64,000 nt of DNA from Shinella granuli. Lineage in GTDB: Bacteria; Pseudomonadota; Alphaproteobacteria; Rhizobiales; Rhizobiaceae. A program made the translations under genes and the position numbers. The DNA lies in the NCBI RefSeq assembly GCF_004341885.1, contig NZ_SLVX01000026.1, forward strand, positions 1 to 64,000. The letters are read 5' to 3'. Numbering within the stretch: the first letter of the stretch is position 1; every line of letters begins with the position of its first letter. The notes under the pieces were generated by a model that saw only the letters and a program-made list of their open reading frames with translations, ran no database searches and had not been told where the DNA came from. This document shows, piece after piece, positions 10,056 to 17,988 of the stretch.

Positions 10056-10146
10056 CCGCCCTCTATAAGGGCGGATAGGGCAGTACGCGCTGCCCCGAGG
10101 TGTGGAAACCTCTATCTGGCGGTTGGTGCCGGCCGTTGCAGCACCA
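10056..10146. ncRNA. run of four hairpins between traH and traM; candidate structured RNA or leader
   Basis: The intergenic stretch 9986-10305 (320 bases) holds no convincing gene. Within 90 bases it contains four successive short dyads: CCGCCC/GGGCGG (10056-10074), GGGCAG/CTGCCC (10078-10095), GAGGT/ACCTC (10097-10112) and TGGTGC/GCACCA (10124-10146). The first may help end the traH transcript, though no T-run follows. The series could be a structured traM leader or a small RNA. From 10147 to the traM ribosome-binding site I see nothing definite. Confidence 0.35.
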
Positions 10147-10305
10147 GAATCCTCTGACCGATTGGCCGGGGGCCTGTGACGTATGTCCAGGTGCTCCGGT
10201 GCTAAAGGTCGCAGGACTGTCCAGGTACAGTTTCCAACCCCCGGCTTGGGATCAGGGATTAACGTTTGCGGGGGCGCACCGCGGACAAGCCGGAGACTGG
10301 ATCGA

Positions 10306-10614
10306 ATGACATCGGACGCGCCGACATCGGAAGATAAACTCGAAATGCGTCCCGTGTACGGGCTGACGCAGGGTCTGCCCAAGGCTGATCTGGAGAGCCT
10401 GACAGTGGATGCTATTCGGACCCATCGACGCTTGGTCGATGAGGCCGACCGGCTCTTCCAGGCACTGCCTGAGAACTACAAATCGGGTAAGGCGACTGGC
10501 GGTGCTCAGCACCTCACTTACATCCAAGCCTGCATGGAGATGCACGCGCAGATGTATGTGGTGAACACGCTGGTCAACATCCTCGGCTATATCCCAAAAG
10601 TGTCGGTGAACTGA
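10306..10614 (+). CDS. traM: TraM, anti-activator of TraR
   Basis: TraM binds TraR and blocks its DNA binding, setting the quorum threshold for conjugation. The ATG at 10306, after GGAGA, gives 102 residues, the exact length of Ti TraM; a longer open frame upstream is not supported. Residues include MRPVYGLTQGLPKADLE near the N-terminus and the helical LTYIQACMEMHAQMYVVNTLVNILGYIPKV at the C-terminus, typical of the family (given here in parts only for recognition: LTYIQACMEM and NILGYIPKV). It converges on traR with a 3-base gap. Confidence 0.93.
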   Translation: MTSDAPTSEDKLEMRPVYGLTQGLPKADLESLTVDAIRTHRRLVDEADRLFQALPENYKSGKATGGAQHLTYIQACMEMHAQMYVVNTLVNILGYIPKVSVN

Positions 10615-10617
10615 GGC

Positions 10618-11322
10618 TCAGATCAGCTTTCGGCGAATGGCGACTGCGGTCAGGTGGGTCAAGGTATGCACGTCGAATCGTTTCTTTGTTTCGGCGATCT
10701 TGACGCGTACGCTGTTGTACTTGACGCCCTCGAGGTCCGCCGCTTCCTCCATCGTCTTGCCGACAGCGATCCAGCTGAGATAGGCGGCCCCCTTGGGATC
10801 GAGACCAATCGGCTCTTCGACACTTGGGGTCGGATCAGCGAGATTGATGCGGGCATGAAGTTGCGCGACCGCGGATGCAGCTTCGACAGGGTCGATCTCG
10901 CGGTCCATGTCGATTGCCGGCTTCTCCGAGGCAAGCGTGAACATCGCTATGGAACCGTGTGCGGCCTTGATGGGCACCGTGATGCCGGAGCGAATTCCGA
11001 AATCGGCTGCATGCGCAAAGAACGAGCGTTCCGCTTTCGATAGCCGTGGGTTGTCCTGTTTACCGCTCCAGGTGAAGGCTCGTTTCAGAGACTTGGCGCG
11101 TCGAATGACGGGGTCGATCGCAAGATAGCCTCGCGCGAAATAGTCAGATTGCCACTCATGACGATAGTTGGAGATTGCGAGCGAGCGCCCTGGCTGGATG
11201 TTCAGATAGGCATAACCTCCAAAACCGATCTGTTCGGTAAAGGTTGCAAGCGCGTCCTTCAAGATGCTTTCGTCGCCAGGAATGGCGGCGAGATCGGTCA
11301 GCTTGTCCAGCCAGTGTCGCAT
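10618..11322 (-). CDS. traR: TraR, AHL-dependent quorum-sensing activator
   Basis: TraR is a LuxR-type activator that binds 3-oxo-octanoyl-homoserine lactone in Agrobacterium. The product has 234 residues, identical in length to Ti TraR. The AHL pocket residues sit at the canonical numbers Tyr53, Trp57, Tyr61, Asp70 and Trp85. The C-terminal helix-turn-helix (about 172-230) contains [20 protein letters not shown]. It should act at the tra boxes at 4154 and perhaps 10025. Its own promoter region (11323-11420) holds a dyad at 11386-11404, which may be the site for a regulator linking transfer to a nutrient signal. The matching synthase gene traI is not in the window. Confidence 0.95.
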   Translation of the reverse strand: MRHWLDKLTDLAAIPGDESILKDALATFTEQIGFGGYAYLNIQPGRSLAISNYRHEWQSDYFARGYLAIDPVIRRAKSLKRAFTWSGKQDNPRLSKAERSFFAHAADFGIRSGITVPIKAAHGSIAMFTLASEKPAIDMDREIDPVEAASAVAQLHARINLADPTPSVEEPIGLDPKGAAYLSWIAVGKTMEEAADLEGVKYNSVRVKIAETKKRFDVHTLTHLTAVAIRRKLI

Positions 11323-11385
11323 TCGAAATTCCTTTTAGATCGTCAGGTGGAACAGATCATACGATCCCTTTATGCGTAGCCTAAA

Positions 11386-11404
11386 ATGCAATCTAAAGTT
11401 GCAT
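11386..11404. promoter_or_regulatory. dyad upstream of traR, possible operator
   Basis: ATGCAA and TTGCAT form a perfect inverted repeat around seven bases, 64 bases upstream of the traR start. This is the spacing of a dimeric repressor or activator site. Control of traR by a separate (often opine-responsive) regulator is known on Ti plasmids; the regulator here is not identifiable. Apart from this dyad and the hairpin at 11629, the 11323-11666 interval shows no gene. Confidence 0.45.
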
Positions 11405-11628
11405 AATCCAGTTTATGGAACTAAGACTGCGGCTTAATGTTGCCGCGCTGTTGCGACCGTCCACTTTTTCGCAGGGAGATGCACTAACGCCTCCGCAGCC
11501 GGCTTTACCATACTGTTGATCGCCAGACCGGCACACAATCATTCTGCTATTTGCGCGCTGCCACGTCCGCACGTTCAATTAGCATTCGCCTCTGGTCGGC
11601 GAGTGCATGCACGGGTTGGAAGACTCAA

Positions 11629-11663
11629 GCGGAGGGGAAGGGATTCGACGCCCTTCCCTCCGC
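11629..11663 (-). terminator. hairpin after the aldo/keto reductase remnant
   Basis: GCGGAGGGGAAGGG and CCCTTCCCTCCGC pair over 13 bp with one bulge, loop ATTCGACG. The hairpin begins four bases after the original stop codon (11667-11669) of the damaged aldo/keto reductase gene, read on the minus strand, and is followed by a weak T-rich stretch. Confidence 0.6.
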
Positions 11664-11666
11664 CAA

Positions 11667-12370
11667 TTATGTATTCTTGTCCCATACGGGCGCAAGGCCA
11701 TGGGGTGAAACGATACGGCCATTGGGACTGGAAACACCATGGATGGTAGCCATTTCCTCGGCAGGGCGACAATGTCCCTTAAAATCGGATCGGTGAACAC
11801 CTTACCATCGGCCATGCCGTAGTAGCCGGTCACGGCCATGCCCGCGTTCTTAGCAGCCTCGATCACCGTCGACTGGTCGATATAGGGATGATATTCGATC
11901 TGATTGGTGACGATCGGCGCCTTGGAGAGTTCGGCTGCCTCTGCTATCAGCGCTGTGTTGAAGTTGGAAATGCCGATGTGTCGAACCTTGCCGGCTTCCT
12001 TCACCTCGTTCAGCGCGCCGATCTGCTCAGCAAGCGAAACCGCGTCATTCGGCCAGTGCAGCAGAAGCAGATCGGAAAAATCGATCTTTAGCTTCTTCAG
12101 GCTTTCATCGACGGACTTGATGAGGGCGTCATGTCCATAGTTCTCGATCCAGACCTTGGTGTTCAGGAAGATATGGCCGCGAGCGACGCCGGAATTGGCG
12201 ATGGCTTCACCCACTTCCGCTTCATTGCCATAGATCTGAGCGGTATCTACATTGCGGAAACCGGCCTTCAGCGCATGCGGAACGATCCTGAGAACATCAG
12301 GACCAGGCATGCGGAAAGTGCCGAAGCCGAGGGCCGGAATGGTGGCGCCATTTGCGGTTACAGTGTGCAT
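11667..12370 (-). pseudogene. aldo/keto reductase, internal deletion and frameshift
   Basis: The intact part (about 195 residues from ATG at 12370) is a clear NADPH-dependent aldo/keto reductase: GFGTFRMPG, the catalytic Asp/Tyr in NVDTAQIYGNE, TKVW for Lys, and GISNFN. After DPILRDIVAL the frame runs into unrelated residues (a longer open frame continues to 11579). In a different frame, a normal family C-terminus resumes at once (AEEMATIHGVSSPNGRIVSP, then GLAPVWD and a stop at 11667). About 40 codons that normally lie between these points are missing, with a length not divisible by three. The gene is therefore almost certainly inactive, unless the shortened protein folds. It is the last gene of the MFS-LLM-AKR operon, 14 bases after the flavin oxidoreductase. 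Confidence 0.85.
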
Positions 12371-12384
12371 TGATTTTTCCCCGA

Positions 12385-13410
12385 TTAATCCGCAGCGGTC
12401 TTCGCCGGGGAGGATTGGCGGTTGAGGACAGGCAGGACATCGCGCGACAATTCGTCGATCACCTCATCCAGCGGTCGTCGTGACGGCCGTAGCAGGAGTG
12501 CGAGATGATCGACGCCGCCATCTTCCAGCGCGTGCAGATGATCAATGAGGGCGTTGCGCCCGATCCGCGCCCCGAAACGGCGCGGTGTCGGTCGCTCGTC
12601 CGGATCGTCAGCAAGATCGAGATGGAAGGCGCTGACAAAGGCACCGCGCGGCAGGCCTAGGTTTTTGCGGGCAGCTGTCCAATCCTGGGCTTGGGCGGCA
12701 AGCCGCTCGAGCCCGTTCGGATAGACGAACCGCCCCTGCATGTTGGCTGCGATCCAATGCGGCGATTGGCGGCCCTGCCCGGCGATAATCATCGGGATCT
12801 GGGTCTGCTGCGGCTTCGGCAGTAGCTCGAGGCTCGGTTCAATCCGGCCGTCTCCGATCGGCAAACCACCGGTCTTCCAGGCATCGCGCAGATAGGCGAC
12901 GGCACCACGAAACGCTTCGCCGCGGCCCTCGAAATCGAGACCGAGCAGCGGATATTCCACCGGCCGGTCGCCGGAGGCGACGCCGAGGATCAGTCGGCCG
13001 CCGGAAAGCTGATCGACGGAGGCTGCGGCCTTTGCGACCATCATCGGGTGGCGTAGCGGCAGGACGATGGCCGCCGTGCCGAGCGCCACGTTTTCGGTGA
13101 TACCGGCGAGGTAGCCGAGATTGACGAAGGGATCATAGACCGAACCGGCATCGCCGAAATTATTCGGATCGAAAACCGGCACGTCGCGCATCCACACCGC
13201 GGCAAAACCGGTACGGTCGACCTGGCGGACGAGGTCGGGATAGCGGGTGAGATCGGGAACGCCGAAGGGACGGCCTTGCCGTGCGCGCTGTTCTTCCCGC
13301 TCCGATGACCAGTCATTGTCGAGCGGCAGTTCGATGCCAAGCGTCAGGCCACCTGCGGGTTTGCGAATGAGGTCAAGCGCGGAAGAATGGCCTGTGTTTG
13401 AAGGGGACAT
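12385..13410 (-). CDS. luciferase-like (LLM class) flavin-dependent oxidoreductase
   Basis: The 341-residue product has the bacterial-luciferase TIM-barrel features: GFAAVWMRDVPVF, a central LGTAAIVLPLRHPMMVAKAAAS, and LSGGRLILGVASGD, which form the F420/FMN-site side of the barrel. Such enzymes use reduced FMN or F420 for oxidations of diverse small molecules; rhizobia usually use FMN. It lies in a minus-strand operon between an MFS exporter gene and a damaged aldo/keto reductase gene and is probably controlled by the divergent LysR gene. The substrate is unknown. Confidence 0.88.
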   Translation of the reverse strand: MSPSNTGHSSALDLIRKPAGGLTLGIELPLDNDWSSEREEQRARQGRPFGVPDLTRYPDLVRQVDRTGFAAVWMRDVPVFDPNNFGDAGSVYDPFVNLGYLAGITENVALGTAAIVLPLRHPMMVAKAAASVDQLSGGRLILGVASGDRPVEYPLLGLDFEGRGEAFRGAVAYLRDAWKTGGLPIGDGRIEPSLELLPKPQQTQIPMIIAGQGRQSPHWIAANMQGRFVYPNGLERLAAQAQDWTAARKNLGLPRGAFVSAFHLDLADDPDERPTPRRFGARIGRNALIDHLHALEDGGVDHLALLLRPSRRPLDEVIDELSRDVLPVLNRQSSPAKTAAD

Positions 13411-13442
13411 CAGAATTCTCCGGAATATAATCGGGTGGGTTC

Positions 13443-13466
13443 GGCCCGGCGCATATACGCCGGGCC
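13443..13466. terminator. intercistronic hairpin between MFS and LLM genes
   Basis: GGCCCGGCG and CGCCGGGCC pair perfectly around CATATA in the 64-base gap between the MFS stop and the LLM start. No T-run follows on the minus strand, so it may attenuate or stabilise the operon mRNA rather than end it. Confidence 0.4.
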
Positions 13467-13474
13467 TTCAGGCA

Positions 13475-14656
13475 TTAGGCGGCCTTCAGCACGGGGGCTG
13501 CGCGGCGGTCGAGTGCGCCGCTCCAGATGGTCAGCAGCAGGGCGACGGCGACGAGGATGGCACCAACCCACGGGGTTGCTACGAGCCCCAGCGGCGATTC
13601 AACGACCAGACCGCCGAGCCATGCACCGATGGCAATGCCGAGGTTGAAGGCGGCGATGTTCAGCGCCGAGGCGACATCGACGGCACCCGGACGGTGTTCC
13701 TTAGCGAGTTGCACGACATAGAGCTGCAGGCCCGGGACGTTGGCAAAGGATAGGAAGCCGAGTGCCACCAGCGTGATGAGGGTCAGGGCCGGCGAGACGG
13801 CTGTGAGGGAAAAGACGAGCAACACGATGGCTTGCGCCAGGAAGAGACCGATCAATGCCTTGACCGGGTTGTGGTTGGCGATCTTGCCGCCGCCGATATT
13901 ACCGGCTGCAATGGCGATGCCATAGAGCACGAGGATCAGGCTGACGCTGGATTCGGAGAAGCCGGTGACATCCTGAAGGATCGGCGCCAGGAAGGTGAAG
14001 GCGACGAAAGTGCCACCGTAACCGAGCGCCGTCATGGCAAAAACGATGAGCAGGCGGCCGGAACCGAGCACGCGGACCTGATCGAGAATGCTCGCCGGAG
14101 GGGCTTTTTTCAGCGTCTTCGGCAACAGGGTCGCAATGCCGGCAAGGGCGACGATGCCGAGAGCGGCCACGGCCCAGAAGGTCGCACGCCAGCCGAAGAT
14201 CTGGCCGATATAGGTGCCGAGCGGTACGCCGGTGACGATGGCGACGGTCAACCCCATGAACATCATGGCGATGGCGGAGGCGCGACGGTTTTCCGGCACG
14301 AGATCGGCGGCAATGGTGGAGCCCACCGAGAAGAAGACACCGTGGGCGAAGGCCGCAAGGACGCGGGCGACGAGCAGAATCTCATAGCTCGGCGACAAGG
14401 CCGCGACGGTGTTGCCGACGATGAACAGGGCCATAAGGCCAAGCAGCAGCGGCTTTCTTTCAATCTTGCCGGTGAGCGCCGTCAGGATCGGCGCACCGAA
14501 GGTCACGCCGAGCGCGTAGACGCTGACGATGAGGCCGGCAAGCGGCAGGGTGATGTGAAGATCGCTCGCCACCGTGGGCAGAAGGCCGACAATGACGAAT
14601 TCCGTTGTTCCGATCGCATAGGCCGCGATCGTCAAGGCGAAGATGGCTAGGGGCAT
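13475..14656 (-). CDS. MFS transporter, AraJ/YdhP-like drug or sugar efflux family
   Basis: The product of 393 residues from ATG 14656 has twelve predicted membrane segments starting PLAIFALTIAAYAIGTTEFV, the signature of the DHA1/AraJ subfamily of sugar and drug exporters, with the motif A-like loop GAPILTALTGKIERK between helices 2 and 3. The start is set by GAGAGGAAC just upstream; a longer start at 14677 is not favoured. It is the first gene of the operon with the LLM oxidoreductase and the damaged aldo/keto reductase. The divergent LysR gene 155 bases away is the likely regulator. The exported compound is unknown. Confidence 0.9.
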   Translation of the reverse strand: MPLAIFALTIAAYAIGTTEFVIVGLLPTVASDLHITLPLAGLIVSVYALGVTFGAPILTALTGKIERKPLLLGLMALFIVGNTVAALSPSYEILLVARVLAAFAHGVFFSVGSTIAADLVPENRRASAIAMMFMGLTVAIVTGVPLGTYIGQIFGWRATFWAVAALGIVALAGIATLLPKTLKKAPPASILDQVRVLGSGRLLIVFAMTALGYGGTFVAFTFLAPILQDVTGFSESSVSLILVLYGIAIAAGNIGGGKIANHNPVKALIGLFLAQAIVLLVFSLTAVSPALTLITLVALGFLSFANVPGLQLYVVQLAKEHRPGAVDVASALNIAAFNLGIAIGAWLGGLVVESPLGLVATPWVGAILVAVALLLTIWSGALDRRAAPVLKAA

Positions 14657-14811
14657 GACAGGTTCCTCTCCACTCACCGCCCGGGTGAGGGTTGCAGGGA
14701 CAGCGTCGCTGTCGGTTGGAATTGCTGTGATGCAATATTGTCGAAGAGGGCTTGTGTGATAATCGACACTACTGGATAAATAGCTTTGAATTTAATTCAC
14801 AGGACAAGCAC

Positions 14812-15735
14812 ATGGATAATCGCACGGGTGAAATGGAAGTGTTTGTAAGCGCTGCGGAATTGCAGAGTTTTTCGGCAGCGGGGCGACGCCTGAAACTCTC
14901 ACCATCAGCCGTCAGCAAGCTTGTCACCCGCATCGAGGACCGGCTCGGAACCCGCCTGTTCGTCCGTTCCACCCGCATGATGACCCTGACGCCGGAAGGG
15001 GAGGTCTATCTGGCACGGGCCCGGAGAATTCTGGCCGATATCGCCGAGACGGAGCAGATCGTGGCGAGCGGCGGCAAGGTGGTGCCGCGCGGACTGCTTC
15101 GCGTTAATTCGTCAGTAGGCTTTGGCGAGCGGCACCTGCTTCCGCTGATACCGGCTTTTCTTGAACTCTATCCTGAAGTTCGGCTCGACATCTCGCTGAC
15201 AGACGGAATCATTGGCCTGATCGAGGAACGCACTGATATAGCAATTCGATCTGGAGCGATGGACGACTCGTCCTTGAAGGCGCGCAAGCTCCTAGAAAGC
15301 CGGCGAGTCATCGTCGGGTCCCCCGCCTATCTTGAAGCAAAGGGCATGCCGAAAACGCCACAAGATCTGGCCAGCCACAACTGTTTCAGCTTCAACTTCC
15401 GGCGCACGCTCAACGAATGGCCATTCCGGAACCCTGGCACATCAGACGTGTACCGAATTCATGTGGCGGGAAACACTGCGGTCAACAGCGGTATGATCAT
15501 GCGCCAACTTTGCCTTGCCGGCAGTGGATTGGGCAGGGTGGGACAATTCCATGTACAACCGGATATCAAAGCCGGAAGATTGATCCCTTTACTCGAGGCT
15601 TTCAATCCTGAGGACCTTGAAGAAATTCATGCCGTCTTCGCTGGACATGAGCATCTTGCAGCGCGCATTCGCGCGTTCATCGACTTTCTGGCGCAAAATC
15701 TTAGTAAAAATGGAATGCCGAAGCTGCTCTCGTGA
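14812..15735 (+). CDS. LysR-family transcriptional regulator
   Basis: The ATG at 14812 follows AGGA and gives 307 residues. The N-terminal winged helix-turn-helix is clear (SFSAAGRRLKLSPSAVSKLV, residues about 19-40, then LGTRLFVRSTRMMTLTPEG). The C-terminal part is a periplasmic-binding-like effector domain. It is read away from the MFS-LLM-AKR operon, so by the usual LysR layout it regulates that operon and itself from the 155-base shared promoter region. The effector is unknown. The frame is open upstream to 14752 but that start is not supported. Confidence 0.93.
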   Translation: MDNRTGEMEVFVSAAELQSFSAAGRRLKLSPSAVSKLVTRIEDRLGTRLFVRSTRMMTLTPEGEVYLARARRILADIAETEQIVASGGKVVPRGLLRVNSSVGFGERHLLPLIPAFLELYPEVRLDISLTDGIIGLIEERTDIAIRSGAMDDSSLKARKLLESRRVIVGSPAYLEAKGMPKTPQDLASHNCFSFNFRRTLNEWPFRNPGTSDVYRIHVAGNTAVNSGMIMRQLCLAGSGLGRVGQFHVQPDIKAGRLIPLLEAFNPEDLEEIHAVFAGHEHLAARIRAFIDFLAQNLSKNGMPKLLS

Positions 15736-15963
15736 AACTTTGATCAATCGGCCTTTTTCCAGCAATGCGCCGCTACTGCGATATCATCGTGTTCATCTGC
15801 CGCGGGCAAGACTTACAACGCATGACCAGCCAATGGCCTTCCTGGGGCATCTCGATTATCTCCGCACATCATGCCAACCGCCTTCACAAGAAGAATAAAA
15901 ATTTATATCACAAGATTTTAAATGAATGGAATTTATTCTCTCATGGAAAAATAGGAGGTAACC

Positions 15964-17817
15964 ATGCGCATGACATTGAATGCCACGTTGATAGTGATGG
16001 GCTCTATCGTGGTCCTGGCTTCGGTCGGATCGCTCGGCGTCCAGGCAACCGCGATAGACCAGTTCAATGTCGGCGGCCCTGCCTATCAGGAGATTATTAT
16101 GAAGAAGGACTTTGTCGCTGACGTCGCGCCACCGCCGATAAATCTCGTGCAGCCCTATGCGTTGGCACTTGAGTCGATGAGCTTTCATCGCACTAGTGAA
16201 AGAAACCTCGACAGGCTTGACCGGCTACATGCTGAGTACGAACGCAAGAAACAGATCTGGACGAACTCCACGCTTCCCGGTGAGATCCGCGAGACGCTCG
16301 CGAAAGACGTCTTTCCGAGCACCGACAAATTCTGGGATATTGTCGAAACTCAGCTGAAGCCGGCAATCAAAGACCGGGACAAGCCGGCCATCGCCATCGC
16401 CAGCCAGAACCTGCGCGACGGATTTGCCGAACATCAGGCCGTCATGGAATCCGCGATGAAACTGGCTAACACCGCCGTGCTTGCCGATCAATCCCACGCC
16501 CTTACTACCGCATCGACCCTGCAACTCATTGGGTCGATTGCGGCGCTTACCTCGATCGCCATTCTGGTCTTGGGCCTCGTCATGCTGCGAACTCGCGCCA
16601 TCGGGCCGATCCTGCGCATGAGTGAAACGATGGATCATCTGACCGCCGGCCGGACGGATGTGGCGATTCCCTATCTTAACCGGCGAGATGAAGTTGGCAC
16701 CATGGCGGCAGCCGTCGAGGTCTTCAAGGAAGCGGCAGCATCAAAGGCGCGCCTGGAAGCAGAAGCGACTCAGCTGCGGATCGAAGCGGACAAGGAGCGT
16801 CTGGCGATCCAGGCCGAGTCGGAAGCAGCGGCGGAACTCAGGCTGAAACAAGCAACAAGCGGACTTGCCGGCGGCCTGAACAGGCTCGCGTCCGGCGATC
16901 TGACGGTCGAGCTCGCCGACGCGTTTTCACCCGAATTCGAAGGGTTGCGGGCAGATTTCAACCAGGCCGCCCTTCAGCTCGGCACCCTGCTTGCCGACAT
17001 TTCCTCCACCGCGGGTGTAATTGCCGGGGCGACGAAGGAAATCAATACCGATAGCGCCGACTTGTCCTCAAGGACGGAGCGACAGGCGGCGAGCCTCGAA
17101 GAGACCGCAGCCGCGCTTGAGGAAATCACCGGCAATGTCACCTCGGCTTCGGGACGGGCGGATGATGCCCGCAAGATTGCCGATATTGCCAACCGCAGCG
17201 CCGAGCGGTCGGAAGATGTCGTCAATCGCGCCATCGAGGCGATGAGCCGGATCGAGCAGTCCTCCGGCCAGATGTCGAAGATCGTCGGCGCGATCGATGA
17301 AATCGCATTCCAGACCAATCTTCTCGCCCTGAACGCCGGCGTCGAGGCCGCACGCGCCGGTGACGCGGGCAAGGGATTTGCCGTTGTTGCGCAGGAGGTC
17401 CGCGAACTCGCTCAGCGGACGGCAAAGGAAGCGCGCGACATCAAGCAACTGATCGCCAGCTCCAATGCCGAGGTGGAAAATGGCGTGCATTTCGTTCAGG
17501 AGGCTGGCCAGTCGCTGAACGAGATCGGCACGCATATCCGCGAAATCCACCAGCTCATCCAGGCAATCGCCACATCGGCGCGCGAGCAGGCCGTTGGCCT
17601 TGCAGAAGTCAACGCCGCCGTCAACATGATGGATCAGTTTACCCAGCAGAACGCCGTCATGGTGGTGCAGACGAATGGCGCCAGCGCCAGCCTCGCCGAG
17701 GAAGCCGATCGCTTAGCCCAATTGCTCGGCCGCTTCCGCTATCCGTCATATGCGGCCCAGTCTCAGCAGGACCGGACGGCACAAGTCCCCCCTCTTCGGG
17801 TCGTCAGTAGTCGGTAG
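15964..17817 (+). CDS. methyl-accepting chemotaxis protein
   Basis: The 617-residue product is a membrane chemoreceptor. An AGGAGG site lies five bases before the ATG. It has TM1 (about 7-28), a periplasmic sensor of about 155 residues, TM2 (about 186-208), HAMP domain (about 208-260, with RRDEVGTMAAAVEVF), a coiled coil, and the cytoplasmic signalling hairpin with EIAFQTNLLALNAGVEAARA, the CheA/CheW contact tip. No CheR-binding pentapeptide is evident at the C-terminus. The sensor domain is a helical-bundle type; its ligand is unknown. The gene stands alone; a hairpin follows it. Confidence 0.93.
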   Translation: MRMTLNATLIVMGSIVVLASVGSLGVQATAIDQFNVGGPAYQEIIMKKDFVADVAPPPINLVQPYALALESMSFHRTSERNLDRLDRLHAEYERKKQIWTNSTLPGEIRETLAKDVFPSTDKFWDIVETQLKPAIKDRDKPAIAIASQNLRDGFAEHQAVMESAMKLANTAVLADQSHALTTASTLQLIGSIAALTSIAILVLGLVMLRTRAIGPILRMSETMDHLTAGRTDVAIPYLNRRDEVGTMAAAVEVFKEAAASKARLEAEATQLRIEADKERLAIQAESEAAAELRLKQATSGLAGGLNRLASGDLTVELADAFSPEFEGLRADFNQAALQLGTLLADISSTAGVIAGATKEINTDSADLSSRTERQAASLEETAAALEEITGNVTSASGRADDARKIADIANRSAERSEDVVNRAIEAMSRIEQSSGQMSKIVGAIDEIAFQTNLLALNAGVEAARAGDAGKGFAVVAQEVRELAQRTAKEARDIKQLIASSNAEVENGVHFVQEAGQSLNEIGTHIREIHQLIQAIATSAREQAVGLAEVNAAVNMMDQFTQQNAVMVVQTNGASASLAEEADRLAQLLGRFRYPSYAAQSQQDRTAQVPPLRVVSSR

Positions 17818-17873
17818 CATTACAAAATTGACGAAACAAACTGTGCGATGAGGATGAGAGCAGAGAAAATAGA

Positions 17874-17901
17874 AGAGCGGGGAGCATCGGCCTCCCCCTC
17901 T
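17874..17901 (+). terminator. terminator after the chemoreceptor gene
   Basis: GGGGAG and CTCCCC pair around CATCGGC, extended by AGAG/CTCT across a bulged C, and are followed by TTTGCGGTTT. It lies 57 bases after the chemoreceptor stop. Confidence 0.6.
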
Positions 17902-17960
17902 TTGCGGTTTGGGTGAGTGCGCAACTTCCGGTGAGAAAACGGGTTCCCTCCGAAATACAG

Positions 17961-17980
17961 ATGAGGCCTTTCGGCCCCAT
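17961..17980 (-). terminator. hairpin after pntB
   Basis: ATGAGGCC and GGCCCCAT pair, with one mismatch, around TTTC, 9 bases beyond the pntB stop on the minus strand. The following bases are only weakly T-rich. Confidence 0.45.
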
Positions 17981-17988
17981 CCTTGTGT

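Noticed and set aside
10183-10305. Upstream extension of traM
   Set aside because: The ATG at 10306 gives the exact family length and has a ribosome-binding site; the extension looks non-native.
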